Shown here: positions 34,211 to 46,468 of the stretch, piece after piece | Numbering within the stretch: position 1 is the first letter of the stretch | Layout: each line of letters opens with the position of its first letter | From: Gordionus sp. m RMFG-2023 | Taxonomy: Eukaryota > Nematomorpha > Gordioida > Chordodea > Parachordodidae | Length of the DNA: 64,000 bases | NCBI RefSeq assembly: GCF_954871325.1 | Contig: NC_088778.1 | Location: 29,187,120 to 29,251,119 of the forward strand | Reading direction: 5' to 3' | Translations under genes and position numbers: made by a program | Notes under the pieces: generated by a model | What the model saw: only the letters and a program-made list of their open reading frames with translations | Told to the model about the DNA's origin: nothing | The model's database searches: none

Positions 34211-34750
34211 TTGCTCAAAAAACTTCAATAAAATTTAACCAATAGTATTCTTTTAAAAAATATTTGTCCAATGATAATCATCGTAGTAATCTTAAGCCAA
34301 TAGTAATTCCCAACATTTTAGATTGCACAAGAATATTTTGAAAAACATGGATTTCCAAACTGCCTTGGCTCATTAGATGGTAAGAACATAAAAATAGTAG
34401 TCCTGCAAAATTATATCTTATCAATTGATTGGTTTAGCTGATATATACAACTATAAGGTGAAAGCTAAAGAAATATCTTTTAATTACTAATTTTTATGCA
34501 TAAATAAATATTTGCATCTCTCTTATCTTTTCTGAAAATTTGGCCTTTCTACATGCATTCCATAGTGTTGTATATTTTCTCATAACTTCATAATTGTAGG
34601 ATGTATGCTATTCATAACTTGTTATAAAATTTTTGATTAAATGTAAAATCTTTTTGTTTTACTTAAATATAATTTTACTATGGTTGAAGTTAGGAAAAAT
34701 GATATGCGTATTTTTTTTAAATTTGATATTCGCAAAATTGTTTATTTGAG
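34211..34750. other. AT-rich spacer
   Basis: Phrases such as CCAATAGTATTCTTTTAAA and ATTTGTCCAAT (34,240-34,275) recur at 44,160-44,195, so this is a dispersed repeat. No gene. Confidence 0.4.
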
Positions 34751-35320
34751 GCATTAAAACTGAACCTTTACCGAACCGCTAAACCTGTATTAACCAATAA
34801 TATTTACCCTGAACCGTTATAAATTTTGTCACTCTAACCTGAACCGAGCCCCTCTCCCCCGAAAAATATCCTTGAATCGTTGTGAACTTTTTGATAATTC
34901 AACTATTTTTAAAGATAATTAATAACCCGGACATTTTTGCGATAAATATAAGTTAACAATATTTTTAGATATTTTTGTATATTGCTATTTGACGGTGCCG
35001 GCTACCCAAGTTAGCATATAGAAGTATTCTCAGACATAAAATTTCTTCTTCCTCCTCCATAGATTTAATTTGACAAGATAGATTCGTGAAAATATTTTGA
35101 TGGCATAGATTCTTTTTTTAAAGCATAGGATAATATTTTGAATATGCTTCTCTTTTACATAATTCTATCAATACCTCTTATATGCAAAAAGGTTCGAACA
35201 GGTGATTTTAAAAGTTGAAATCGAACCGATATTATTATTTTTACCTAACTTTGAACCGTTATTTTATTTCAATCTGAACCTGAACAGAACCGATATTAGT
35301 TAAGGTTATTAATTCCCCTC
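34751..35320. mobile_element. Decayed relative of the 854-bp hAT MITE
   Basis: Starts with CATTAAAACTGAACC and ACCGAACCGC motifs, shares the internal phrase GGCTACCCAAGTTAGC (about 34,998) with the element at 9775 (about 10,205), and ends with GAACCTGAACAGAACCGAT. No clear target duplication. Older than the 9775 copy. Confidence 0.6.
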
Positions 35321-35379
35321 CCCCCAATAAACTTATTTTGGTGGCTCTAATGATTTTTTTGATGGTTTAATATTATAGA

Positions 35380-35528
35380 ATGAGGTGCCATTTGTGCGGC
35401 CCGGCCTGGACTTCTTTTTAAAAAAATTTTTTGACACGACCTACCCCAAGTATTTTTAAAAAAACTTTTTTTGGCACGACCTGCCCCGGGTATATTTAAA
35501 AAAAAAAATAGGGCCGATGGTCACTGAT
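35380..35528. mobile_element. CCGGG-type hAT-like MITE, reverse orientation
   Basis: GGTGCCATTTGTGCGGCCCG at the left and GGCCGATGGTCACTG at the right match the two ends of the 97-bp element at 37,120 in reverse, with TACCCC and CCCCGGGTAT repeats between. The extreme left end is altered and I could not find a target duplication. Confidence 0.5.
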
Positions 35529-35831
35529 ATTTATTTTTACTTTCCCAATAGAAACAAATTATTAGGCCGCGATTTAATCGAAAAAAAATGTCAGTTTTTA
35601 AGCTGGACCAAAGAGTTTAAATTTTTTTGGAAACCATTTTTTTTTCTACCAATATTCAATTTATATTTTGATTTAGAATCTTAATTACAAAAGTAGTCTG
35701 TTGTTTTTAACAATAAATCTTTATAAAAAATTAAAAATTTTAGAAATATTTCCAATAAAACTATCCGAAAAAAAAGATGATTGTATAGGAAGAATAGCGT
35801 TTTTACAATTTTTTTGATTATTATATTTAAA

Positions 35832-36604
35832 AATAGAATAGAATAGAATAGAATAGAATAGAATAGAATAGAATAGAATAGAATAGAATAGAATAGAATA
35901 GAATAGAATAGAATAGAATAGAATAGAATAGAATAGAATAGAATAGAATAGAATAGAATAGAATATAATAGAATAGAATAGAATAGAATAGAATAGAATA
36001 GAATAGAATAGAATAGAATAGAATAGAATAGAATAGAATAGAATAGAATAGAATAGAATAGAATAGAATAGAATAGAATAGAATAGAATAGAATAGAATA
36101 GAATAGAATAGAATAGAATAGAATAGAATAGAATAGAATAGAATAGAATAGAATAGAATAGAATAGAATAGAATAGAATAGAATAGAATAGAATAGAATA
36201 GAATAGAATAGAATAGAATAGAATAGAATAGAGTAGAATAGAATAGAATAGAATAGAATAGAATAGAATAGAATAGAATAGAATAGAATAGAATAGAATA
36301 GAATAGAATAGAATAGAATAGAATAGAATAGAATAGAATAGAATAGAATAGAATAGAATAGAATAGAATAGAATAGAATAGAATAGAATAGAATAGAATA
36401 GAATAGAATAGAATAGAATAGAATAGAATAGAATAGAATAGAATAGAATAGAATAGAATAGAATAGAATAGAATAGAATAGAATAGAATAGAATAGAATA
36501 GAATAGAATAGAATAGAATAGAATAGAATAGAATAGAATAGAATAGAATAGAATAGAATAGAATAGAATAGAATAGAATAGAATAGAATAGAATAGAATA
36601 GAAT
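35832..36604. repeat. Long (GAATA)n microsatellite
   Basis: About 155 units of a pentamer over about 770 bp, with only two visible substitutions (about 35,966 and 36,232). The 312-codon minus-strand frame of repeated Phe-Tyr-Ser-Ile-Leu is simply this repeat; the period of 15 bases keeps it open. Confidence 0.97.
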
Positions 36605-37119
36605 ATATTTAATTTTCATACAAATCTTTCAATTATTTAAAGAAATTAATTTTTGATTGAAAACTAAAATGATTTTTTTATTTTAAAATGGATAATTTTT
36701 TTTTGGGCATTAAATTAATCAAACTGGGTAATATTTTTTATTATTTCAAAAAATTAATCCTTTAGGGCTAATATTGTTAAACCACCCGATTTGGGTGGAA
36801 CGGCCCGGCCCGATTAAGATTTTAGCCAAAATAATATTATGCTGGAGATTGGCGGAAAGATTTTGCCAACTCTCGAGGCTTACATGGTATAAAGTCTTAG
36901 ATCGGACCGTTATCAATATTAATTTTTGGACAGTTAATTTATCAAAATGGTTAGTATTTTATTTTTCTTATCAAAAAAAAAACATTTTTATTTGGCAAGT
37001 ATTTATAATTTATTGAGCATTAAATAAAAATATAGTTTGAATTGTAACTAAAAATTGTTCAGTATTTATTTGAAATTTTTATTTATAAGCTATCAACTAT
37101 ATTATATGAAAATTAATAT
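36605..37119. other. AT-rich with a GC patch
   Basis: The patch at 36,790-36,900 contains GGAACGGCCCGGCCCGATTA and, like 19,690-19,770, a phrase AAAATAATATTATGC followed by (A)TCTCGAGGC; probably another dispersed repeat. The 80-codon plus frame at 36,774 is not credible. Confidence 0.35.
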
Positions 37120-37216
37120 CAGTGACCTGCAAGCCCGGCTCTAAGCCCGGCCCGGAAATTTTTAAATATACCCGGGCTGGGCTGGGCCTTGCAAATGGTA
37201 CCTCTGCAGGTTTCTG
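37120..37216. mobile_element. 97-bp mini-hAT (CCGGG family) with perfect 8-bp target duplication
   Basis: Left end CAGTGACCTGCAAGCCCGGC; right end on the minus strand CAGAAACCTGCAGAGGTACC. Target duplication ATTAATAT at 37,112-37,119 and 37,217-37,224. The interior is almost entirely CCGGGC-type repeats. It defines the ends of the family that also occurs at 8395, 35,380 and in the 5S-U5 units. It is far too short to encode anything and must be mobilised in trans. Confidence 0.8.
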
Positions 37217-37387
37217 ATTAATATAATAAATTTTAAAAATAATTAGTGAATTAATTAAAACAAAAAATATGAAAAAATGGGATCAATTATGGAATTGCAC
37301 TTGTGTGGGATTATAAAAATTCCTTTATTATATTTGGTATTTATAGAAAAATTTTAATCTTTATAAAAACTTTAGCACATTTATTTT

Positions 37388-40300
37388 TGTTAAGGTTGGC
37401 AGGGAGAAGTACAAAATTAAGAAAGTAATTTTAAAACTTTTATTTAATAAATATATTTTATAAATATTTAACCGAAAATACAATGAATTTCTGTCCTTTA
37501 TATAGTATATAAAATCAATTTATAAATAAAAAAAATCTATGAAATATTTACATCAAACTATCAAGTGAGGTTAATATTAATTTAATATAAAGAATAAAAA
37601 AAAATCAATCTTTAAGGTTAATATTGAGTTAATAGATAGCGAAAAATATATATTAATGGACATCACAACATTCCACCCTTTAAGAGATTAACTCCATTCC
37701 GGTTCTTCTTGGATGTAAATCTTTTAAGTTCATAACATAATCTCGATATCGCGTAGGCAATGCTTTAATTCTATTCGGCCTTTGATTGTTCAAACTCTGT
37801 TGTTGAATTTCTATATTTTAATTTCCCGCTGGTTGATTGTCATTTCTCAGAGTACAAGGTATTGTATTATTAGTATTTGTTTTCATCAGAGTACAAGGTA
37901 TTGTATTTTTGGTATTTGTTTTCATATGAGTCATTTCATTACTAAGAGGTAAGATATTCGACCTTTTTTTGATTTGGTCTAAATGTCTTTTAATAATACT
38001 GTTTCCTGTATCTATCTCATATAATAAATTCCCATTTTTGCGTTTTACCGTGCCTTTGTCCCATATATTATCCTTGAAGGTTTTATGCCAAACTTTGTCA
38101 CCATTCATGATATTTCTATTAGACGATAAATTACGATTAAATTCATGCACTTTATCTTCTTGTGGTTTGATCAAATCTCATCTTGTTCTTATGGTTCTGT
38201 TGAACATCACTTCGCTTGGTATCTTGTTGCTTGTTGCGTTTGGTTTGTTGTGATAATTGAATAAAAACTTTTCTAAAGCTATATCTAAGTCTATTTTATA
38301 ATTATTTCCCATGTTTTTCATGCATATTTTCATTGATCTTATCATTCGCTCACACTGACCATTGGATTGTTGGTGATGAGGCGCGGTGAGAATGTGTTTA
38401 ATTCCATGATCATTGCAAAATTTCTTGAACAAGTTGCTTGTAAAATTAGTACCATTATCACTGATTATTTTATTGGGCATACCAAATAAGCTGATTATTT
38501 TTAACAATTCTTTGATTGTTGACTCAGTAGTTATATCTCTCAATCTTTTAATGATAGGAAACTTGCTGAGTGCGTCAACACATACCATGAAATTGCTACC
38601 TTCAAATTGTACAAAGTACGCGTTCGAAGACTTTTACAGCTGTTTCCCATGGGTTTTATACATTATGAGGATTGTCCGCATATTTATTACACGTATCACA
38701 GTTTCTCACCTCCTGATCTATTTCAGCATTTAGACCAGGCCACCACATATCTCTCTCCAATGATTTCGTTTTCCCAGCACCTAGATGCCCTTTATGTAAT
38801 TCTTGCAATATCTCCTTTCTCATATTTTTTGGTATTATCACCTTATATTCTTTAAAAAGACAATTTCCCATAATACATAATTCCGTTATCATTTTATTAT
38901 ATGTTTTATTTTTTATCGTGTCACCGTTTCTGATATCGTTGATTATTTCCATTAATTCTCCATCGTTAGAAGCTTCTTTTTCAATTATTTTTAAATTAAT
39001 TGGTACGCCCCATAGAAGATGTTAATGGCAATCTGGATAAACAATCTGGTACCGTGTTGTATTTACCGGCTCTATGTCTTATTTCGAAGTCGTAAGCTCC
39101 CATTGCAATAATCCATTTCTGTAACCTTATCGACATGGATGAATTTTCTTTTAATCCTTTGGAAAAAATATAAATCAACGGCTTGTGATCGGTGATGATT
39201 GTAAATTTTGTTCCGATCAGATATTCTTGAAATCTTTTCATTGCAAAAATAATCGCCAACGCTTCGCCTTCAATGTTAGTGTAATTTCTTTCAGATTTAA
39301 GTAAGGATCTTGAGGCAAATGCTATCGGCTTTTCTTTGCCGTCCCCTTCTATGTGAAATAAAATAGCTTCCAAGCCGCGTTTAGACGCATCAGCAGCTAA
39401 TAGGTAAATCAGGATTGAAAAAGTTCAATGTGGGAGGTTGACTGATTAAGTTTTTTATTTTTTTATAACATTCTTGATGTTCGGTGTCCCAAGACCATTT
39501 ATCTTTGTTGATTATTTTATATAGTGGATCTGCCAGATCCGCAAAACTGTTTAAAAATTTATGGTAATAGCTTGCCATGCCTAAGAAAGTAGATAATTCT
39601 TCTGAATTTTTTGGTTCCGGCATATCTATAATTGCTTTTATTTTATCATCATTGGGATGGATACCATGTTTGTCTATATCATGTCCCAAAAAGCGTATTT
39701 TATCTTGGAGGAATAAATTTTTCTCGAAATTGGGGGTTAATCCATATTTGATGATCTTTTCGAATACTTTTTTTATGTTATCCAAGTGTATTTCATCGTT
39801 ATTAACAAATCGTCTATGTAGAAACTAAAATCTTTTAAATCTCCGAAAACCGGTTCCATAGTCTGTTGGAATATGGCTGAAGATGCTTTCAGTCCAAACG
39901 GAAGTCTCGTGAATCTGAAGTATACTTTATGCGTGAATATAGTTAGCAAATCTATAGAGTCTTTGTGAATAGGAATTTGCAGGAAGGCTTGTTAGAAATT
40001 AATTTTACAAATTTTTTCGCTACAGCTAACTTGGCAATCAAATCGTTAATTCTAGGTATGGGGTATTTGAAATCTTCAAACGCTGGGTTAACTATATCTT
40101 TAAAGTCGGCGCACAATCTGAGACTCCCATTTTTTATAAAAACTGGTGTGAGTGGACTCGCCCATCTAACGTCTTTTACCGGCTTGATGATCTTGTTTTC
40201 CAGCCAGGTATTTAATTCCTTAGTTATAACATCTACTCTAGAATAAGGTACCCTTCTCGGTGGTATAATTTTTGGCTTAGCATTTGACTTTAGTCGTATA
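37388..40300 (-). mobile_element. Ty3/gypsy fossil with one LTR and most of pol
   Basis: Minus strand. LTR at 37,388-37,670 (283 bp, TGTTGTGATG...AACA), with a purine tract (AAAGGGTGGA) just before it. From high to low coordinates the parts are reverse transcriptase (about 40,250-39,400, with YIDD near 39,810 and FLGHDIDKHGI), RNase H (about 39,370-39,000, GEALAIIFAMKRFQEYL and ITDHKPLIY), H2C2 zinc-binding (about 38,830-38,660), integrase core (about 38,590-38,180) and integrase tail (about 38,170-37,820). Gag, protease and the other LTR are not present. Broken, with roughly four to six breaks, but the LTR is about 95 percent like the one at 40,676, so it is comparatively young. Fossil. Confidence 0.88.
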
Positions 40301-41060
40301 AAGGAACGGTAAAACGCAAAATAGGGAATTATTATACGAGATAGATACAGGAAACGGAATTATTAAAAGACATTTATAGACCAAATCAAAAAAAGGTCGA
40401 ATATTTTACCCCAATGACTCATATGAAAACAAATACCAAAAATACAATACCGTACTCTAATGAAAACAAATACTAATAATACAATACCTTGTACTTTGAG
40501 AAATGATGATCAACCAGCGGGAAATGAAAATATATAAATTCAACAACAGAGTTTGAACAGTCAAAGGCCGAATAGAATTAAAGCATTGCCTACGCGATAT
40601 CGAGATTATGTTATGAACTTAAAAGATTTACATCCAAGAAGAACCGGAATGGAGTTAATTTCTTAAAGGGTGGAATGTTGTGATGTCCATTAATATCTAT
40701 TTTTCGCTATCTATTAACTCAATATTAACCTTAAAGATTGATTTTTTTTTATTCTTTATATTAAATTAATATTAACCTCACTTGATAGTTTGATGTAAAT
40801 TATTTAATAGATTTTTATATTATAAATTGATTTTATATACTATATAAAGGACAGAAATTTTGTATTTTCAGTTAAATATTTTTAAAATATATTTATTAAA
40901 TAAAAGTTTTAAAATTACTTTCTTAATTTTGTTCTTCTCCCTTCCAATATTTAACTGAAAATACAATAAATTTCTGTCCTTTATATAGTATATAAAATCA
41001 ATTTATAATAAAAAAAATCTATTAAATAATTTACATCAAACTCAAGTTTGTTTAAATTGA
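40301..41060 (+). mobile_element. Second Ty3/gypsy fragment, head to head with the first
   Basis: Plus strand. 40,310-40,670 corresponds to the end of the integrase tail and purine tract of the neighbouring fossil, followed by an LTR at about 40,676-40,950. Immediately after, 40,950-41,046 is a part of the same LTR in the reverse direction. The result is a large inverted arrangement around about 40,300 and a small foldback around about 40,950. Same family, similar age, broken. Confidence 0.8.
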
Positions 41061-41273
41061 TTTTTTAGTATATTAATATTAACTTTAAATTGTTAATATG
41101 AGTTTTTATATATATTTTTTAAACAATGATTTCGAGGCTATATAAAAATATACTTAATTGATTTACTTTTACATTTCTTTTTATATTTTAAATTAATCTT
41201 TTAAATATTGTGTTTTTAATATTTATTTTTCAATTAACTTATATCAACGATTCCTAACATTATTATACATTGG
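41061..41273. other. AT-rich spacer
   Basis: Nothing recognised. Confidence 0.4.
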
Positions 41274-41281
41274 AGTTAATA

Positions 41282-43851
41282 CAGTGGCCCATACACTTTT
41301 TGAGCGAATGAAGCAGAATACCCCCATGAAAAGTACCCCATTGAAAAGTATCCCCCCCCCTTCGAAAAAATGATAATTATGACACCCATAAATTTCAAAA
41401 ATAATTTTTATTGCATCAATTTTTAATATATAATATAAATAAAATGCAAAAAATATAACTTTATAAATATTATTTTTAAATGGTGACCCTCAGGAAGGCT
41501 TCTATCTCAGACAGCGCATATCTATTGATATATGCAGATCTAACTGCATTGCCATCCATGGCTCTCTTTCTTGACCTCCTCCCACCCAACATACAATTTA
41601 CTATACTAATTAATTTTTTTTTATACAGTTTTTTATATAGATTTTATATAAATAGTTTACATGACATTTTTAATATATATTTTTTTTTAAATTACGTATA
41701 TATGTTTTACTTTTAACGTTCAATGTATTAAATATTATAAAGTTCTTAATAAAAAGTTTATTCCATAATTTAGATAAATTAGGAGAAGAGAAAGCGAAAG
41801 AATTTATAATTTCATCTAAATAAAAATTTTTCCATTGATAATATGGTTAAATTATTGAGAAAAGAATCTTTCGTGGTATTGCGCAGTCTTGTTTTAATTA
41901 ATTTAATTTTACTCACAACTCTTTCGGCAGTACATGGAGGTTGTGGGAATGGTTAATAAATATTTATATAAAATTCTTAAATTAGGGAAAACATAAAAAT
42001 TTTAAAGTAAACGATAAGGTAAAATAAATGAATAGTTTTTCCAATCTGAATCGTAAGTCCCTGAATTATCATCATCATCATCAGAAGAAGATAAATAATG
42101 TATTGGTAAAATATTTTAATTAAATAAATTTACAATTCTCAGAATCTGACAAATCTTTAGATTGAACCTCTAGGTCATGAGTAATAATTACATTCCCCAT
42201 TTTGGCCATCTTTTAAATATTTCTAAACTTCAACATTTCTTCGAAAATTTGACTTGAATTTAAATTGTAAAATTCCCAGATATCCTCGATATCTTCTTTA
42301 ATAATTGATTTTTCTGCCATTTCCTTTGGCGTAAAAAATGATGTTTGATGTAAAAATTTGATGGAATCATCATTAAATCTTTCGTTAAACTGCATAATAA
42401 TAAAATCGAGTGCAGCATAAAACACACCTATTTTAAAGCTAAAAAAAATTTCTATATTTAATGATGAAAGTATATATACCTCTCCTTTTTGGATTGTACT
42501 TTCAAAATCAAAAGGTAGATTTCTAACATCTTGTGCCTTTGAAAAAACATCCAAAAATTCAGTGTTACTATCTATTAGATTAAAAAATAATTAAGACAAT
42601 AATTTATATTATACTTCTCAAATTAATCAAGCAATCTTTTGCCTACTGAATTTGATTTATTGCAAATCCTATATCCTTCGAAATGGTTTGCAATTTGTAC
42701 AAATCAACAATATTTTATCCAAAACACAAAGTGATAAGATAAAATCAAATTTTTCTATTCTAAAGACTATAGCACTAGCCATAGTGGAAGTGGCAGGATC
42801 TTCAGATCCTTTAAATTTGTTAAAGCTGCCCTCAAGGCATCATAAAGTTGAAAAAAATTTACAATAGCTTTATATGACGATAGCCAGCTTCTTAATAAAA
42901 AAAACATTTAAGATTTAAATAAATAAGGAACTATTACCGAGTGGTATTCTTGACGCGTAGAAATCGTTGCGATTTTTTCAGATCATTACACTGAAATTTT
43001 TTGAGTACCTCATATCTTTTTACACCATTAAAATAGACATAAATCTCATCTAGTATTCCTAGAACATTTCGAAGTTCTTTAATTGATTGGCATAATTGAA
43101 CAACGATTAAATTTAATCGATGACAATAACACCAAATAAAAGCTGCCTTTGGCGCCTCTGCTCTAAGGCTTGCACACCATTGATTCTTCCACTCATGTTT
43201 GAGGCGCCATCATAACTTTGCCCAACTAGATATTCAAGGGGTAAATTCATCGAGCCAAGTTTGGATATTATATTATGCTTTATATCGAGACCTGTGGTAT
43301 TTCCCGTACAATATATGTCAATCAGTCTTTCAACAGGCTTCGGCGTCTCACTATTTTCAACATATCTTACTATCAAAGCTATTGCTTCTGATTTCGAAAC
43401 ATCGTATGTGCCATCAACTATGATTGAAAAGCACCTGTTAAATGTAAACTCATTTTGAATTTTTTATGCCATTTATCTAGAACATGCCCATTTTGAATTT
43501 GCGTGTGGACCACCAAATAAGAGACATGTTAAGCAAAAAACTTTATACATTTTAATACTATAAGTAATTCAATTTCTAGGAATTTTGCTATTGTCAATAT
43601 TGGTTAATATTTTTAGGCATATTTTAAAATTGGAAAAATAATTTATGACAATTTCGGATAACAAATTTACTAAACATCGACCAAAATTTCCGTCAATACA
43701 TTAAATTAAATATTAAGTGGGGGGGGGGGGGGGTCTTATTGTTACATTTATAAACCAGAAATCACATGATCATGATGGATGTAAAAAAAGTACCCCCACT
43801 CAAATTTACTGAAGCAGTTGCTTCGGACCCCCCTCGTTGTAGGGGCCCCTG
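41282..43851 (-). mobile_element. hAT transposon of the ZMYM1-like type, 2570 bp, broken
   Basis: Ends CAGTGGCCC and, on the minus strand, CAGGGGCCCCTACAACGAG; perfect target duplication AGTTAATA at 41,274-41,281 and 43,852-43,859. Subterminal regions carry AGTACCCC motifs and a run of about 18 G (43,717). The transposase lies on the minus strand: SIIVDGTYDVSKSEAIALIV (about 43,435-43,375), then LIDIYCTGNTTGLDI and YLVGQSYDGASNMSG (43,376-43,190), a middle part at 42,554-42,213, and the dimerisation motif CTAERVVSKIKLIKTRLRN (about 41,945-41,885). The frame is interrupted several times, so it is inactive. Related host proteins are ZMYM1 and DUF4371 domain proteins. Confidence 0.85.
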
Positions 43852-43859
43852 AGTTAATA

Positions 43860-44539
43860 CCATCTAAAAATCTTCTTTAAAAATGTTACCAATAATACTT
43901 GCAAAAAAATAGATGAAATAAATAGGAAAAATTAGCTTTTAGAATTATTGTTAATAATGTAATATTTTCAGGCCCGACCGGAATTTATTTTTAGATACAT
44001 TTTATTTATTTTTAATTTTTGTAGCTTAATAATGACTATTTAAAATATTTTTGGCCCAGTCCGGGTATTTAAAAAAAGAATTCAACAGGTTTCTGTTATA
44101 ATCAACTAAAAGAGGATAATCTATATATATAATCCTCAAAAAATGTCAATCAAATTTAGCCAATAGTTTTCTTTTAAATATTATTTGTCCAATCAAAATG
44201 ATTATAGCAGTCACAGTCACAACTGTGACTTTATATAGTCAATTATTTTACCTGATAATAGTCAATTATAATTTTGTTAATATATTATGTAATATTCAAC
44301 TTCTTTATTAATTATTGGACGTTTGTCCTACTTAAATAGGGACTGATTCTTAAAAATATTTAATTAATATTAACAAATTCGGAAGTATTTAAGTTATGTT
44401 AAATTCTAGTTTTAATCTCCATGATATTTAGCGCCATCTATCTATAATATTATATTTTATTTTAAATAGCATTATATTTCAAAGTTGAAATGTAAATATT
44501 TTGTCTTAATTGATGTCAAATATATTGTTCTTTCTATAT
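43860..44539. repeat. Dispersed repeat, relic of the unit
   Basis: GACTATTTAAAATATTTTTG with CCCAGTCCGGGTATTTAAAA and ACAGGTTTCTG...ATCAACTAAAAG (44,030-44,110) match the CCGGG portion of the units; GCGCCATCTATCTATAATA (about 44,431) resembles the ACGCCATCTAG box. No 5S or U5. A short TATC repeat lies at about 44,550. Confidence 0.5.
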
Positions 44540-46468
44540 CTCTATAATTTATCTATCTATCTATCATAGCAATTTTAAGCCAATTTAGATCATATTAGCA
44601 AAATGGATTTAATCTCCTATAAATCATGGAAAGCATTTCAGAAGTATTTTGAGGCAATAGGCAGGAAGGAACATTAGTATGAAAAAAATATTTGCAGATA
44701 ATCCTACAAGAGCTAAGGAATTCAAATCTATAATATATATATTCAATAAAAATCATCATAGCTTAAACATATCAAACACGCATTCATAAACCATATCGAA
44801 CCGCCATTTTCAAAAAAAGAATTTCAATACAAAAAACAATTACAAAACATATAATAATATAATAATTACAATAATTGATATTTTTTTTAACAGACACAAC
44901 ATCGAGCAAAACTTTCAATCATCAGTAAATAATTATATTTTTTAACAGACACCACATCGAGCAAAACCATATACTTTCAATTTACACATCTTAATCTTGA
45001 AGATACTGAAAATCAAGAACAAGTTGAACATTACTGTGGGCCATTAAAATCTATTTTATTATTTTTTTTTAGATTCCTACACAAGATACCATTCAACAAA
45101 ACCAAACAATGGAACGTTTCATACTACCAAAATCTAAAGAAGGCATTATTGCTTCAACAAGAGTAAATTTTATATTTTTAAGATGTGATTCCGAAATATA
45201 TATTTATTAGGTGAGGGGCTATTCTAATATTTTCCATTATTTTTTATAAATATGTTTATGAAGTATATATTTTGTAATTTTATTTTATGTCCACAATAAT
45301 AAACATTTTAAACTAAACTTATTTTTATAAAATTGAGTAATTCTTATATTTTTAAATTTTAATAATAAATCAACATAAGGAGAAAGCTAGAAAGAGACAG
45401 GCACTTTGTCGTATCAAGAAAAGGAACGAACAAAGTCTTATTCCTACAACATCCAACCATCTTGAAGATACTGGAAATAAACAATTTGCTTCAACATCCA
45501 ATCATCTTGAAGATACTGAAAATCAAGAACAAGTTGAACTAAAAATTAGATTGCAAATCTTATATTGCTGATATGTTTCAGCAGATAGAGGAATTATTAT
45601 AATTGCCTTCCAAAAATTAAAAATACTGTGGGCAATTAAAATCTATTTTATTATTTTTTTTAGATTCCTACACATGATACCATTCAACAAAACCAAACAA
45701 TGGAACGTTTCATACTACCAAAATCTAAAGAAGGCATTATTGCTTCAACAAGAGTAAATTTTATATTTTTTTTAATTTGTATTGTATGTTAGCTGATAGC
45801 CCGTCAAGAATGACGAGGAATCAGATTTTTCCTATCTTATAAGATGTGATTCCGAAATATATATTTATTAGGTGAGGGGCTATTCTAATATTTTCCATTA
45901 TTTTTTATAAATATGTTTATGAAGTATATATTTAGTAATTTATTTTATGTCCACAATAATAAATATTTTAAACTAAACTTATTTTTATAAAATTGAGTAA
46001 TCCTTATATTTTTAAATTTTAATAATAAATCAACATAAGGAGAAAGCTAGAAAGAGACAGGCAATTTGTCGTATCAAGAAAAGGAACGAACAAAGTCTTA
46101 TTCCAACATCCAACCATCTTGAAGATACTGGAAATAAACAATTTGCTTCAACATCCAATCATCTTGAAGATACTGAAAATCAAGAACAAGTTGAACATTA
46201 CTGTGGGCCATTAAAATCTATTTTATTATTATTTTTAGATTCCTACACAAAATACCTTTGGTGCAATATCTAAGTATAATTTTTTCAGTGATCCTATATC
46301 AATAAAAACAAATCAAGTTAAAAATTTTAATTTATGACAATAAATAAATTTATTTAAATTAGATTCCACGGATCATATTGACGAAATGTGCCATTCAACG
46401 GACTCTTAATCTACCCAAATCAATAAAAACAAACGAAGTTAAAAAATTTAATTTATGTTATCAAATAG
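44540..46468 (+). CDS. Candidate upstream exons of the repeat-exon locus, themselves tandemly repeated
   Basis: A block with acceptor TTTTTTTTAG then ATTCCTACACAAGATACCAT...TCAACAAGA and a donor-like GTAAATTTTA occurs at about 45,073-45,164 and 45,663-45,753, with a shorter relative at about 46,239. It reads IPTQDTIQQNQTMERFILPK and SKEGIIASTR. A second block (about 45,380-45,540 and 46,040-46,195) reads EKARKRQALCRIKKRNEQSL followed by two copies of SNHLEDT. Spacing is about 590 bp, so the locus is a tandem duplication. Two TTTAACAG acceptors (44,893; 44,949) precede near-identical ACA(A/C)CACATCGAGCAAAA blocks. An ATG at 44,604 opens MDLISYKSWKAFQKYFEAIG. I could not build one consistent gene model; function unknown. 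The Lys-Arg-rich peptides suggest a nucleic-acid-binding role at most. Confidence 0.35.
45789..45830 (-). mobile_element. Helitron-like 3-prime end, reverse orientation
   Basis: On the minus strand: the hairpin CTCGTCA-TTCT-TGACGGG, then CTATCAG, then CTAA. A short hairpin about 6-7 bases before a terminal CTRR is the hallmark of Helitron 3-prime ends. Found in only one of the two about 590-bp repeats, within about 80 bp of extra DNA. It is a near match to the end at 49,097-49,125. Confidence 0.5.

Noticed and set aside
35681-36619. 312-codon minus-strand frame of repeated Phe-Tyr-Ser-Ile-Leu
   Set aside because: Created by the GAATA pentamer repeat; no coding signal.
39577-40246. Plus-strand frames opposite the reverse transcriptase
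   Set aside because: Antisense shadows of the Ty3/gypsy pol.
43199-43458. Plus-strand frames of 65-74 codons
   Set aside because: Antisense shadows of the ZMYM1-like transposase.
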